Positions 1 through 6,825 of a stretch of DNA of 64,000 bases are shown here, piece by piece (the stretch's first letter is position 1; each line of letters starts with the position of its first letter). The notes under the pieces were generated by a model, which saw only the letters and a list, made by a program, of their open reading frames with translations, was not told the origin of the DNA and searched no databases. This DNA is from Azospirillum formosense. Its GTDB lineage: Bacteria; Pseudomonadota; Alphaproteobacteria; Azospirillales; Azospirillaceae. Location: NCBI RefSeq assembly GCF_040500525.1, contig NZ_CP159406.1:124001-188000 (forward strand). The letters run 5' to 3'. A program made the translations under genes and the position numbers.

Positions 1-205
1 GCCCTTCATACGCTTGCTCCTGCATTCTTGCTTGTTGTGCACCATTGGATGGCGGAATTCAGGGAATTTCGTTTCCGTTCGAGGTTGGAAGAACCACGAT
101 CATGGGACACCGGAAGATGGTTGCCTTCCCCCTTATGCCCGGTAACCGGTGTGTTGCAAGGGATTTGTGCCTCATCCCCGCCGGAGGGCGGGAACGGGGG
201 GAGGA

Positions 206-275
206 CAAAGAAAAGGCCGCAGCCAGTCCGGCGCGGCCTTCAAGTCTAGGGAGGAAACGCCCAAAGGGCATCCGG
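206..275 (-). ncRNA. Small RNA A, CcsR/cuckoo-like with anti-SD motif
   Basis: On the minus strand a short hairpin (GCCC-TTT-GGGC, 259-269) is followed by a single-stranded TTTCCTCCC (249-257), complementary to a Shine-Dalgarno sequence. A strong hairpin follows (8-bp arms AAGGCCGC/GCGGCCTT, 213-240) and then TTTTCTTTG, a Rho-independent terminator. Just upstream is CATAAATT (281-288), with CTTGAC at 305-310 as a possible -35. This layout, hairpin then CCUCC motif then terminator, matches the alphaproteobacterial 'cuckoo'/CcsR sRNAs, which are often in tandem and stress induced. The 5' end is estimated; the family assignment is inference. Confidence 0.6.
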
Positions 276-396
276 GAGTCAATTTATGTTGCGGTGCAGC
301 ATAAGTCAAGCTCCCGTATCGTCGCGCGGCAAGATTCCAGATGCTTCGCCCTTGCCCCCGCTTCCGTCCGGAAGGTCTAGTCCGCCTTGAAAACGG

Positions 397-467
397 GAAA
401 AAGAAAAGGCCATGGCTTGATCACCATGGCCCAGTTCTGGGAGGGAGGAAACCAAGAGAACTTGGTG
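397..467 (-). ncRNA. Small RNA B, tandem copy of the anti-SD sRNA
   Basis: This has the same order of elements as small RNA A, about 190 bp away: CATAAATT (472-479 on the plus strand as AATTTATG), hairpin CCAAG-TTCT-CTTGG (452-465), TTTCCTCCCTCC (anti-SD), then terminator hairpin GGCCATGG/CCATGGCC (408-431) followed by TTTTCTTTTT. The hairpin sequences differ from copy A but the pairing is kept, which is compensatory evidence for real RNA structure. No start codon with a plausible reading frame lies in it. Its role is probably translational or decoy control through the CCUCC loop (family knowledge, not shown here). Confidence 0.62.
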
Positions 468-647
468 AGAGAATTTATGGGCCGATATCCTTAACATTGA
501 ATGAAAGACATTATCCTCCCAATGGAATACCTAATTTTCGTGACCAATGATTTCCAATACTTAAGCTCAAGCTTGAATCGATGGTCGATGCGTGTGCAAG
601 GCACCGTGCGGTGTGGGCAGTGGCGGGAGCCTATGCGCCGGAAAGGC

Positions 648-687
648 TTGGAGTGTTGTCGCGTGCCGGGGTTTGGAGTCTTGTCGC
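648..687 (-). repeat. Two iterons downstream of repA
   Basis: TTGGAGTGTTGTCGCG (648-663) and TTGGAGTCTTGTCGC (673-687) are the reverse complement of the iteron GCGACAAGACTCCA found upstream of repA. They are spaced 25 bp start to start. They lie beyond the 3' end of repA, so initiator binding sites flank the gene on both sides. The rest of 469-805 shows no gene, only these repeats and the hairpin at 768-804. Confidence 0.75.
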
Positions 688-767
688 AGCGTTGGAGGGC
701 CAGGAAAGCCGCCGGTTCTTGGAAAAATCCATCTCTTCGAAAAGACAGGGGATACGGCCCTAACAGG

Positions 768-804
768 CCGAAGGCGTTTGATGGGGTGCATCAAACGCCT
801 TCGG
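768..804. terminator. Perfect 16-bp hairpin at the 3' end of repA
   Basis: CCGAAGGCGTTTGATG (768-783) and CATCAAACGCCTTCGG (789-804) form a perfect 16-bp stem with a 5-nt loop directly after the repA stop. No clear T-run follows on the minus strand, so it may be a terminator or an RNA-stabilising hairpin. Confidence 0.5.
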
Positions 805-805
805 G

Positions 806-1744
806 TCAGCGGGCGATCTGCTGGATCTTTCGTTCCGGTATCGGCGGAGGCGAGGGATGGAGCAGCAGGCCCTGCTCCTCCACATCGACCCTGGCGTCGG
901 GATACACGGCGAGCGCCAGTTGAAGCGCCTCAATGAAGCGTTTCCGGAAATCCCGCAGCCGGCTGTAGCCGGCGCCGAACTGTTCGAACACCGCCAGCCA
1001 TGTGATCGGTGTCGGCCGGTTCAGGATATGCAGGCGGTAGGCCAGCCAGATGTAGATGTCGATGCTGGTGCTGTTGTTCTGGATGTGCCGCAGGGCGGGC
1101 TCCCAGATCGGCACCGGATGCGCTTTCAGTTCGCGGAAGAAGGCTTCCGAGAGCAGCACCCGGTCTTCCCACAGCATGCCCTGTTGCGAGTCCGGCGAGG
1201 CGGAAAAATGGATGCCGCCCTTCACGATGGAATCCTTTTCGAATCCCAGGCTGTTGGCGTCCTCCCAGGCGAAGGTCAGGTTGCAGGCGGCGATGCGCGA
1301 TGCCTGCTCGCGGATGTCGCGGTAGGTCTGTCCTCCAACCGACAGCCCCATCCGGTCCAGCCACTCATGCATGCTGCGCCCGAGTTCGACTTCCCGGCTG
1401 TCGGTTTGCAGGGCACGGGTCTGCAGATAGAGCAGGATCATGCGGGCGCGGCTGCCATACGGCACACCGTAAAGTTTGAAACCACCACCACGAATGGGCA
1501 ATCGCCCTGGCTCGATCAGCAAACGGATCTTATGTCCTCGCCGTTCCCATGGCTGCTCGTCCGGCAGGCGCCGGTGAGGCAGAGCGGTCAAGGCAAAGCC
1601 GGAATAGGTGATTCCAAGCTCCTGCCGTTCCTCTTCCAGGACCGCTGTAGCGATGTCGATCAGCGAGATCTGGTTGGGGTCGGTCTGGAGTGCTTTGGCT
1701 TGCTCGCGACCCACTTGGGTTATCAGCTTATGCAACTGGCCCAT
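806..1744 (-). CDS. repA: Plasmid replication initiator, RepA_C family
   Basis: This 312-residue protein resembles the plasmid-encoded RepA initiators (RepA_C family) common on alphaproteobacterial plasmids. Recognisable stretches are the N-terminal TDPNQISLIDIATAVLEEE, the central YGVPYGSRARMILLYLQT, GRSMHEWLDRMG with a helix-rich DNA-binding look, and the C-terminal SIDIYIWLAYRLHIL. The family binds iterons and starts replication. Copies of a 14-bp iteron lie upstream (1821-2137) and downstream (648-687), which supports the call strongly. The iteron nearest the start (1821-1837) sits where RepA could repress its own promoter. The start is the first ATG and no strong RBS was seen. The gene is far (31 kb) from parAB. 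Confidence 0.85.
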   Translation of the reverse strand: MGQLHKLITQVGREQAKALQTDPNQISLIDIATAVLEEERQELGITYSGFALTALPHRRLPDEQPWERRGHKIRLLIEPGRLPIRGGGFKLYGVPYGSRARMILLYLQTRALQTDSREVELGRSMHEWLDRMGLSVGGQTYRDIREQASRIAACNLTFAWEDANSLGFEKDSIVKGGIHFSASPDSQQGMLWEDRVLLSEAFFRELKAHPVPIWEPALRHIQNNSTSIDIYIWLAYRLHILNRPTPITWLAVFEQFGAGYSRLRDFRKRFIEALQLALAVYPDARVDVEEQGLLLHPSPPPIPERKIQQIAR

Positions 1745-1820
1745 TGCGCGCCTGACTCGTGGATCGTTTCGGGTTCATTTGCTGAAATTCCCTATATCAC
1801 GCAGGTTCTCACCCGGCAAC

Positions 1821-2137
1821 TTGGAGTCTTGTCGCGCAATCTACTTGTAGGGTTAATTGAGTTATCTATTTGTTTGTGCGACAAGACTCCAGTAGAGAAT
1901 CGCGATTCGCGCGACAAGAGTCCAGAATTTGCGCGACAACACTCCAGGGGATGATTCGCTCGTCCTGTGGAACCCTCTGCGAACGCGACAAGACTCCAGT
2001 TTTCCTTTCCCGAGTCGTTGCCGAGTCGTTGCCGAATCGGCATCCCCCTCGAATTCTCTGGAGTCGCATGGCTGCGCGTGGCAGTCGGGCACCCGTTCCC
2101 TGTGTCCGGGCCGGGGGTGGGGCGCGACAAGACTCCA
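1821..2137 (+). repeat. Iteron array upstream of repA, likely replication origin
   Basis: Copies of GCGACAAGACTCCA lie at 1877-1891, 1911-1924 (one change), 1933-1946 (one change), 1985-1998 and 2124-2137. An inverted copy lies at 1821-1837. An AT-rich stretch (1848-1877, TTAATTGAGTTATCTATTTG) lies between the inverted copy and the rest and could be the unwinding element and repA promoter. Five direct copies plus an AT-rich segment next to an initiator gene are the hallmark of an iteron origin. The remaining sequence to 2553 shows no convincing gene. Confidence 0.8.
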
Positions 2138-2553
2138 ATCCGGGGGGCGCCGGAGGGACGGGCATCGGCGGGCGATTCACGTTGACGGGCATCACCCCAG
2201 CGAAAATAATGCGCGCCTTGCGGGACATGCCAAGGCTCCTTAGCCGCCGTGCCATGATCTTTGCGCGGTTTCCGTACGCCCATGTTGACGGGATCGCGGG
2301 GATGGGTTTGGGTAGGATTGTGTGTGCGGTGCGGCAGAGGAAAGAGGAGGCTGGCGATCCGTTGAGGCTGGTGTTGAGGACAGGCTGCGCCTGATGGACG
2401 TCATGTGGGGTTCTGGCGCGCCGCGTTTTCCACGGGTGCTTCCGAAGCGGCGCATCGCCCGCGAGGCCTCTCCCTTCACTCGTTTCAGCCCGGCCCGGTC
2501 GAGACGCCGGTGCCCAGGACTTTCCCCTTTCATCGTTTGAGGAGTTGCTGCCT
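2138..2553. other. Intergenic region between origin and polysaccharide operon
   Basis: No coding frame with credible composition was found on either strand. The stretch probably holds the promoter of the operon that starts at 2554, but no confident -35/-10 pair could be picked. The only clear signal is GAGGAG at 2539-2544, the ribosome-binding site of the permease gene. Confidence 0.4.
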
Positions 2554-3324
2554 ATGCGGCAGGATTTCTGGCTGACCTGGGAGCTGACGAAGCGCGAGGT
2601 CGCCCAACGCTATCGCGGCACTCTGTTGGGGGTTCTGTGGCCGGTTCTTTACGCCGTTCTGTTCCTTGCCATCTTCTCCTTCGTCTTCACCATCGTCCTG
2701 CGGGTCCGCTGGGGGCAGGAGGGCGCCGGCGTGGCGACCAGTTCCGTGATGATCTTCTGCGGAATGGTGCCCTATCTCTTCATCGCGGAAATCATGGGGC
2801 GCAGCCCGGCAACCATTCTGGGCGCGGCGAACCTCGTGAAGCGCGTGCGTTTTCCCGTCCATCTTCTGCCGGTGGTGACGGTGAACGCCGGGTTGCTGAT
2901 CGCCGCGATCAACCTCGTGCTGCTGCTGGCCTTCGCCTTCGTGGCCGGCGAGGCGAATGCCGGCGCGCTCGTGTTCATGCCCCTGATCCTGATTCCGCTC
3001 TATGTCTTCGCGCTCGGGGTCGGCTGGCTCTTTTCGGCGGTGGCGGTGTTTTTCCGTGATCTCGGTCAGATTGCGCCCGTCCTGGTCCAGATGATGATGT
3101 TCCTGGCGCCGGTGTTCTATCCGTCCACCATCATTCCGCAGGATTTCCTGCCGATCTTCGACCTGAATCCGCTGACCTATTTTGTCGAAGCGCTTCGCGA
3201 CGCCCTCGTGGGCCGTTTCGACGCGCTGCTCTGGCTGCGCATGATTGCGACGTACGGCATCTTCGCCGGCTTGGGCTGGTTCGTCTTCCACCGGCTCCGT
3301 TCCGCATTTGGAGATCTGCTGTGA
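2554..3324 (+). CDS. wzm: ABC-2 permease of polysaccharide exporter (Wzm-like)
   Basis: This 256-residue inner-membrane protein starts with the LTKREVAQRYRGTLLGVLWP signature of polysaccharide/polyol-phosphate ABC permeases (Wzm, KpsM, TagG type). About six hydrophobic segments follow, with FRDLGQIAPVLVQMMMFLAPVFYP near the middle and a terminal segment before RLRSAFGDLL. It should form the channel through which a lipid-linked glycan crosses the inner membrane, powered by the ATPase at 4190. ATG 2554 is chosen because GAGGAG (2539-2544) is 9 bases upstream; an in-frame TTG at 2545 is too close. The stop overlaps the GTG start of the next gene. Confidence 0.9.
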   Translation: MRQDFWLTWELTKREVAQRYRGTLLGVLWPVLYAVLFLAIFSFVFTIVLRVRWGQEGAGVATSSVMIFCGMVPYLFIAEIMGRSPATILGAANLVKRVRFPVHLLPVVTVNAGLLIAAINLVLLLAFAFVAGEANAGALVFMPLILIPLYVFALGVGWLFSAVAVFFRDLGQIAPVLVQMMMFLAPVFYPSTIIPQDFLPIFDLNPLTYFVEALRDALVGRFDALLWLRMIATYGIFAGLGWFVFHRLRSAFGDLL

Positions 3325-4193
3325 GCACGCTTCCCTTGTTCGCTCCCGGCGGGTCGCTCGCTTCGGCCCTGGCTGACCGTTTCGGCCGCCTTCTCATCGT
3401 CGACATCGGTGCGGCGGAATATTCCGGCGGCCGGCACCCTCCCTATGCCCCCCTTCTGGAGGCGCCGCAGGCGGTCGTCCTCGGCTTCGAGCCGCACGCC
3501 GAGGCGCGCGCGGCAACCGAGGCCGATCAGCGGCGGATCATGCTGCCGCACGCGGTCGCCGATGGCCGGGAGCACCGTTTCCATCTGTGCGCAGCCCCCA
3601 TGACCTCGTCCCTCCTCGAGCCGAACATGGCTTGGTTGGAGCGTTTCGAGGATCTGGCCAGCCTGTGCCGCGTCGTGGGAACCGAGCCGGTGTCGACGGT
3701 GCGTCTCGACGATGTGCCGGAGGCCGGCGCAGCGGACTTCATCAAGATCGACGTCCAGAGCGCCACCCTTTTGGTGCTTGGCGGGGCCGAGCGGGTGCTG
3801 TCGAACGCCCTTCTCATCCACACCGAAGTGGAGTTCGGTCCAATCTACCAGGACGCGCCCCGGTTCGGGGATGTCGACCGCTTCCTGTCGGCGCGCGGTT
3901 TCGAATTCCATCATTTCCTCGATTTCGGGACGCGCCGGGTCCTGTCGGGCGATTATGCCTTCGGTCGGACGGCGAGCCGGCAGTTGTGGGCCGATGCGGT
4001 CTTCGTTCCGTCCTTCGCGCGGCTCGATGCCCTCGACGCCGTGGCGCTTCTGAAGCTCGCCGCCATGGCGCACGATTGCTACGGCATCGAGGATCTGGCG
4101 CACGCCTGTCTGACTCGCGCCGACCGGTTGACGGGAAGCGATCTGGCCGCAGCGTATCGGACCGCCGTGCTCGCCGGAGACACCCTGTCATGA
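3321..4193 (+). CDS. FkbM-family methyltransferase
   Basis: This 290-residue protein has the Rossmann signature LLIVDIGAAE (about 24-33) and the FkbM motif DFIKIDVQSATLLVLGGAE (about 139-157), where SAM-dependent O-methyltransferases of this family usually show DxEG. Here the E-G pair is replaced (DVQSATL), an oddity in the active-site strand. The GTG start overlaps the permease stop, and the stop overlaps the next ATG (ATGA), so it is translationally coupled inside the exporter operon. By context it may methylate a sugar or chain end of the exported glycan, a known way of ending chains recognised by Wzt. Substrate unknown. Confidence 0.8.
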   Translation: MSTLPLFAPGGSLASALADRFGRLLIVDIGAAEYSGGRHPPYAPLLEAPQAVVLGFEPHAEARAATEADQRRIMLPHAVADGREHRFHLCAAPMTSSLLEPNMAWLERFEDLASLCRVVGTEPVSTVRLDDVPEAGAADFIKIDVQSATLLVLGGAERVLSNALLIHTEVEFGPIYQDAPRFGDVDRFLSARGFEFHHFLDFGTRRVLSGDYAFGRTASRQLWADAVFVPSFARLDALDAVALLKLAAMAHDCYGIEDLAHACLTRADRLTGSDLAAAYRTAVLAGDTLS

Positions 4194-5626
4194 GCGGCCA
4201 AGGCCATCACGGGGACGGACCGCTTCTCAGCGTGGACAACGTCTCGAAGGACTACGAGCTGCACCGGTCGCCCGGGGCCCGCTTCCTGCGGCAACTCCTC
4301 GGCCCGCTGTCGCCGGTCCGGCCGCGGCTGTTTCCGGCGGTGCGGGACGTTTCTTTCGAACTCCATCCCGGGGAAGCCGTTGCCGTGCTCGGCCGCAACG
4401 GGGCGGGCAAGAGCACCCTCCTGCAGCTGATCACCGGCTTGCTGAAACCGTCGACTGGCCGGATCGTCCTGCCGCCGCGCGTCATCGGCCTGCTGGAACT
4501 GGGCAGCGGCTTCAACCCCGACTTCACCGGACGGGAGAACATCTGGATCAACGCGGCCATCCTTGGGCTGGGACGCGAGGAGATCCGGGAGAGGTTCGAC
4601 GAGATCATCGCCTTCGCGGAGATCGGCGATTACATCGACCAGCCGGTGCGCACCTATTCCAGCGGCATGTTCCTGCGCCTCGCGTTCGGCGTGGCGACCG
4701 CCGCGTCGCCGGATCTGTTGCTCGTCGACGAGGTCCTGGCGGTCGGCGACATCTTCTTCCGGCAGAAATGCTACGAGCGCCTGAACCAGATGCGCAAGGG
4801 CGGCACCGGGATCGTGCTCGTCACCCATTCCCTGTCCGACGCGGCCGAGTTCTGCGACCGCGGTCTCGTCCTGTCCGAAGGCCGAACCGCTTTCTACGGC
4901 GGCGCCATCGACGCCGTGGAGTATTACATGCACCATGAGCGCGGCGCGCGCACCGGCAGCCGGGGGGCGCCGCGCGAGGAACTGCCCGCTTCCGACCCGC
5001 CGCCCGCCGCGGACGCCGGCGACGGACGCGCGGGTTGGATCGACGATCCGATGACCGTCGACCTGTCGGGTCTGCCCCAGCTCGGCGATCCGGGGGTGGC
5101 GGTCGTGGAGCGCTTCCTCGTGACCGACCTCGACGACCATCCGTCCCGGATCTTCCATCAAGGCGACTGGGTGCGTCTCCGCATGTCCTGCGTCGCGAAG
5201 TCCCCCGTCAAGCGCGCGGTGATGGGGGTCGCCGTCCGCAACGAGAAGAACATCCTGGTTCATGGCAAGAACGGCATCAATGTCCAGGAGGCGAGCTTCG
5301 TGGACGTCGCGCCGGGAACCCGGCTTGAAATGACGTATGATCTCAAGCTGGACCTGGACCTGGGCGAATATTCCTTCGACCTCGCTTTCGCCGAGGTGGA
5401 TGACGGGGTTTACGCGCGGCGGGATGCGCTGTCCCCCGACGACATCGCGGCCGGGGTGCGGGTCCTCTGCTCCTTCACCAAGGCCGGCGCCATATCGCTC
5501 TTCATGCAGCGCCGTGGCGCCTGTGCGAGTTTCTCGCACTACGGGGTCGCGGATTTGCCCAACCGCATGACGACCCACGTCCATGCGCCATTCCAGCAAC
5601 ACAGGGTGGGAGCCGACCCGTGCTGA
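4190..5626 (+). CDS. wzt: ABC ATPase with C-terminal glycan-binding domain (Wzt-like)
   Basis: This is a 478-residue protein. The N-terminal nucleotide-binding domain (about 1-245) has Walker A GRNGAGKST (68-76), Q-loop region LGSGFNPDFTGREN, signature YSSGM (156-160), Walker B LLLVDE (176-181) and switch His in VTHS (213). After a low-complexity linker (about 250-290) comes a roughly 180-residue beta-rich tail (VERFLVTDLDDHPSRIFHQG..., SFDLAFAEVDDG) like the Wzt C-terminal carbohydrate-binding domain that reads the modified chain end. The ATG start overlaps the upstream stop by ATGA, and the end overlaps the next gene by 7 bases. With the permease at 2554 it makes a complete exporter. Confidence 0.9.
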   Translation: MSGQGHHGDGPLLSVDNVSKDYELHRSPGARFLRQLLGPLSPVRPRLFPAVRDVSFELHPGEAVAVLGRNGAGKSTLLQLITGLLKPSTGRIVLPPRVIGLLELGSGFNPDFTGRENIWINAAILGLGREEIRERFDEIIAFAEIGDYIDQPVRTYSSGMFLRLAFGVATAASPDLLLVDEVLAVGDIFFRQKCYERLNQMRKGGTGIVLVTHSLSDAAEFCDRGLVLSEGRTAFYGGAIDAVEYYMHHERGARTGSRGAPREELPASDPPPAADAGDGRAGWIDDPMTVDLSGLPQLGDPGVAVVERFLVTDLDDHPSRIFHQGDWVRLRMSCVAKSPVKRAVMGVAVRNEKNILVHGKNGINVQEASFVDVAPGTRLEMTYDLKLDLDLGEYSFDLAFAEVDDGVYARRDALSPDDIAAGVRVLCSFTKAGAISLFMQRRGACASFSHYGVADLPNRMTTHVHAPFQQHRVGADPC

Positions 5627-6786
5627 CCTATGCCCAGAATTTCGAAGACGTCATGCTGGAACGCCTGTTCAAGGAGGTGGACCGCGGCTTTTACGTCGAT
5701 GTCGGGGCGTGGGACCCGGTCAGCCATTCGGTCACCCGGCATTTCTATGACCGGGGCTGGAGCGGTGTGAACGTCGAGCCGATCGCTGGACGCTGCCGGC
5801 TCTTCAACGCCGAGCGCCCGCGGGATGTGAACCTCAACAAGGCGATCGGACCAGAACCGGGAAGCATGACCTTCTTCGAGTGCGAGGAGGAAAGCTACCT
5901 TTCCACCCTCTCGCCGGAGGTCGCCGCCGGTATGCGCGAGCGCGGCCTGACGGTCCACGAATACAGCGTGGAGGTCATCACCCTCGCCGACATTTTCGAG
6001 AAGCACTGCCCGGGCACGGTCGATTTCCTCAAGATCGACGTCGAGGGGTTCGAAGGCGAGCTTCTGAAGAGCTTCGACCTGAGGCGGTACCGTCCGCGCG
6101 CGCTCGTGATCGAGTCGACAATTCCCGCAACCACCCCCACCACCCTGAGCCGTCTGGACGAGATCGGAACATGGTCGGGATGGGAGCCCGCGGTCCTGTC
6201 GATGGGTTACCAGTTTGCCTATTTCGACGGGCTCAACCGCTTCTACGTCCGGGATGAGGACGAGGGGCTGATCGGACGGCTGGGCATCCCACCGGGGGTG
6301 TTCGATGTGATCGAATACCCGCTGGTCCAGGAACTCCAAGCCGACCGCGCGGAACGGCTCCGCATGATCGAGGAGCTGTCGGACACGCTCCGCACGGTCG
6401 AGGCCGACCGGGCGGCGCGTCTTGGGGTCATTGAGGAACTGTCGCAGGCGCTCCGCGCGGCCGAGGCCGACCGGGCGGCGCGTCTGGAGACCATCGAGGC
6501 GCTGTCGGACACGCTTCGCACGGTCGAGGCCGACCGGGCGGCGCGTCTGGAGGCCATCGAGGCGCTGTCGGACACGCTCCGCACGGTCGAGGCCGATCGG
6601 GCGGCTCGTCTGGAGGCCATCGAGGCGCTGTCGGACACGCTCCGCGCGGTCGAGGCCGACCGGGCGGCGCGTCTGGAGGTCATCGATATGCTCTCCGGGA
6701 AGGTCGCCGCCCTTGAAGAGGAAAAGGAACGGCGCTTCAGGCTTCTAAAGAAGGTCGCCGGTCTGGTAATCCAGAAGAAGAAATAG
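5620..6786 (+). CDS. FkbM methyltransferase with 21-residue-repeat coiled coil
   Basis: This 388-residue protein has an FkbM domain (about 1-235): YAQNFEDVMLERLF, YVDVGAWDP (26-34) and FLKIDVEGFEGELL (about 135-148), with the classic DVEG motif intact. The rest is a charged alpha-helical tail made of six 21-residue units (DNA 6334-6711) with consensus EADRAARLEAIEALSD, equal to three heptads per unit, so a long coiled coil. It ends in a basic tail (KERRFRLLKKVAGLVIQKKK). Similar methyltransferase-plus-coiled-coil arrangements act as chain-length rulers and terminators in O-antigen systems such as WbdD; that role here is inference. GTG start, overlapping the ATPase stop. Confidence 0.8.
   Translation: MLTYAQNFEDVMLERLFKEVDRGFYVDVGAWDPVSHSVTRHFYDRGWSGVNVEPIAGRCRLFNAERPRDVNLNKAIGPEPGSMTFFECEEESYLSTLSPEVAAGMRERGLTVHEYSVEVITLADIFEKHCPGTVDFLKIDVEGFEGELLKSFDLRRYRPRALVIESTIPATTPTTLSRLDEIGTWSGWEPAVLSMGYQFAYFDGLNRFYVRDEDEGLIGRLGIPPGVFDVIEYPLVQELQADRAERLRMIEELSDTLRTVEADRAARLGVIEELSQALRAAEADRAARLETIEALSDTLRTVEADRAARLEAIEALSDTLRTVEADRAARLEAIEALSDTLRAVEADRAARLEVIDMLSGKVAALEEEKERRFRLLKKVAGLVIQKKK
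6334..6711 (+). repeat. Six tandem 63-bp repeats in the FkbM coiled coil
   Basis: The units are 63 bp and in frame. The central units (6460-6648) are nearly identical at DNA level, while the outer ones have diverged. Such an array can gain or lose units by slippage without breaking the frame, changing coiled-coil length in steps of three heptads. Confidence 0.9.
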
Positions 6787-6825
6787 TCAGAAGAGAAATT
6801 CATTTTCTCGTTGAAGAGGCTTGAT

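Noticed and set aside
1..205. Left edge sequence with a GGCGGG hairpin (177-193), considered as a third small RNA.
   Set aside because: It lacks the CCUCC motif arrangement and a terminator T-run seen in the two tandem units. No gene was found in this stretch.
1866..2255. A 129-codon minus-strand frame through the iteron array.
   Set aside because: The frame simply translates the iterons (SCR/LLES-type repeats) and shows no protein-like conservation. The array explains the sequence better.
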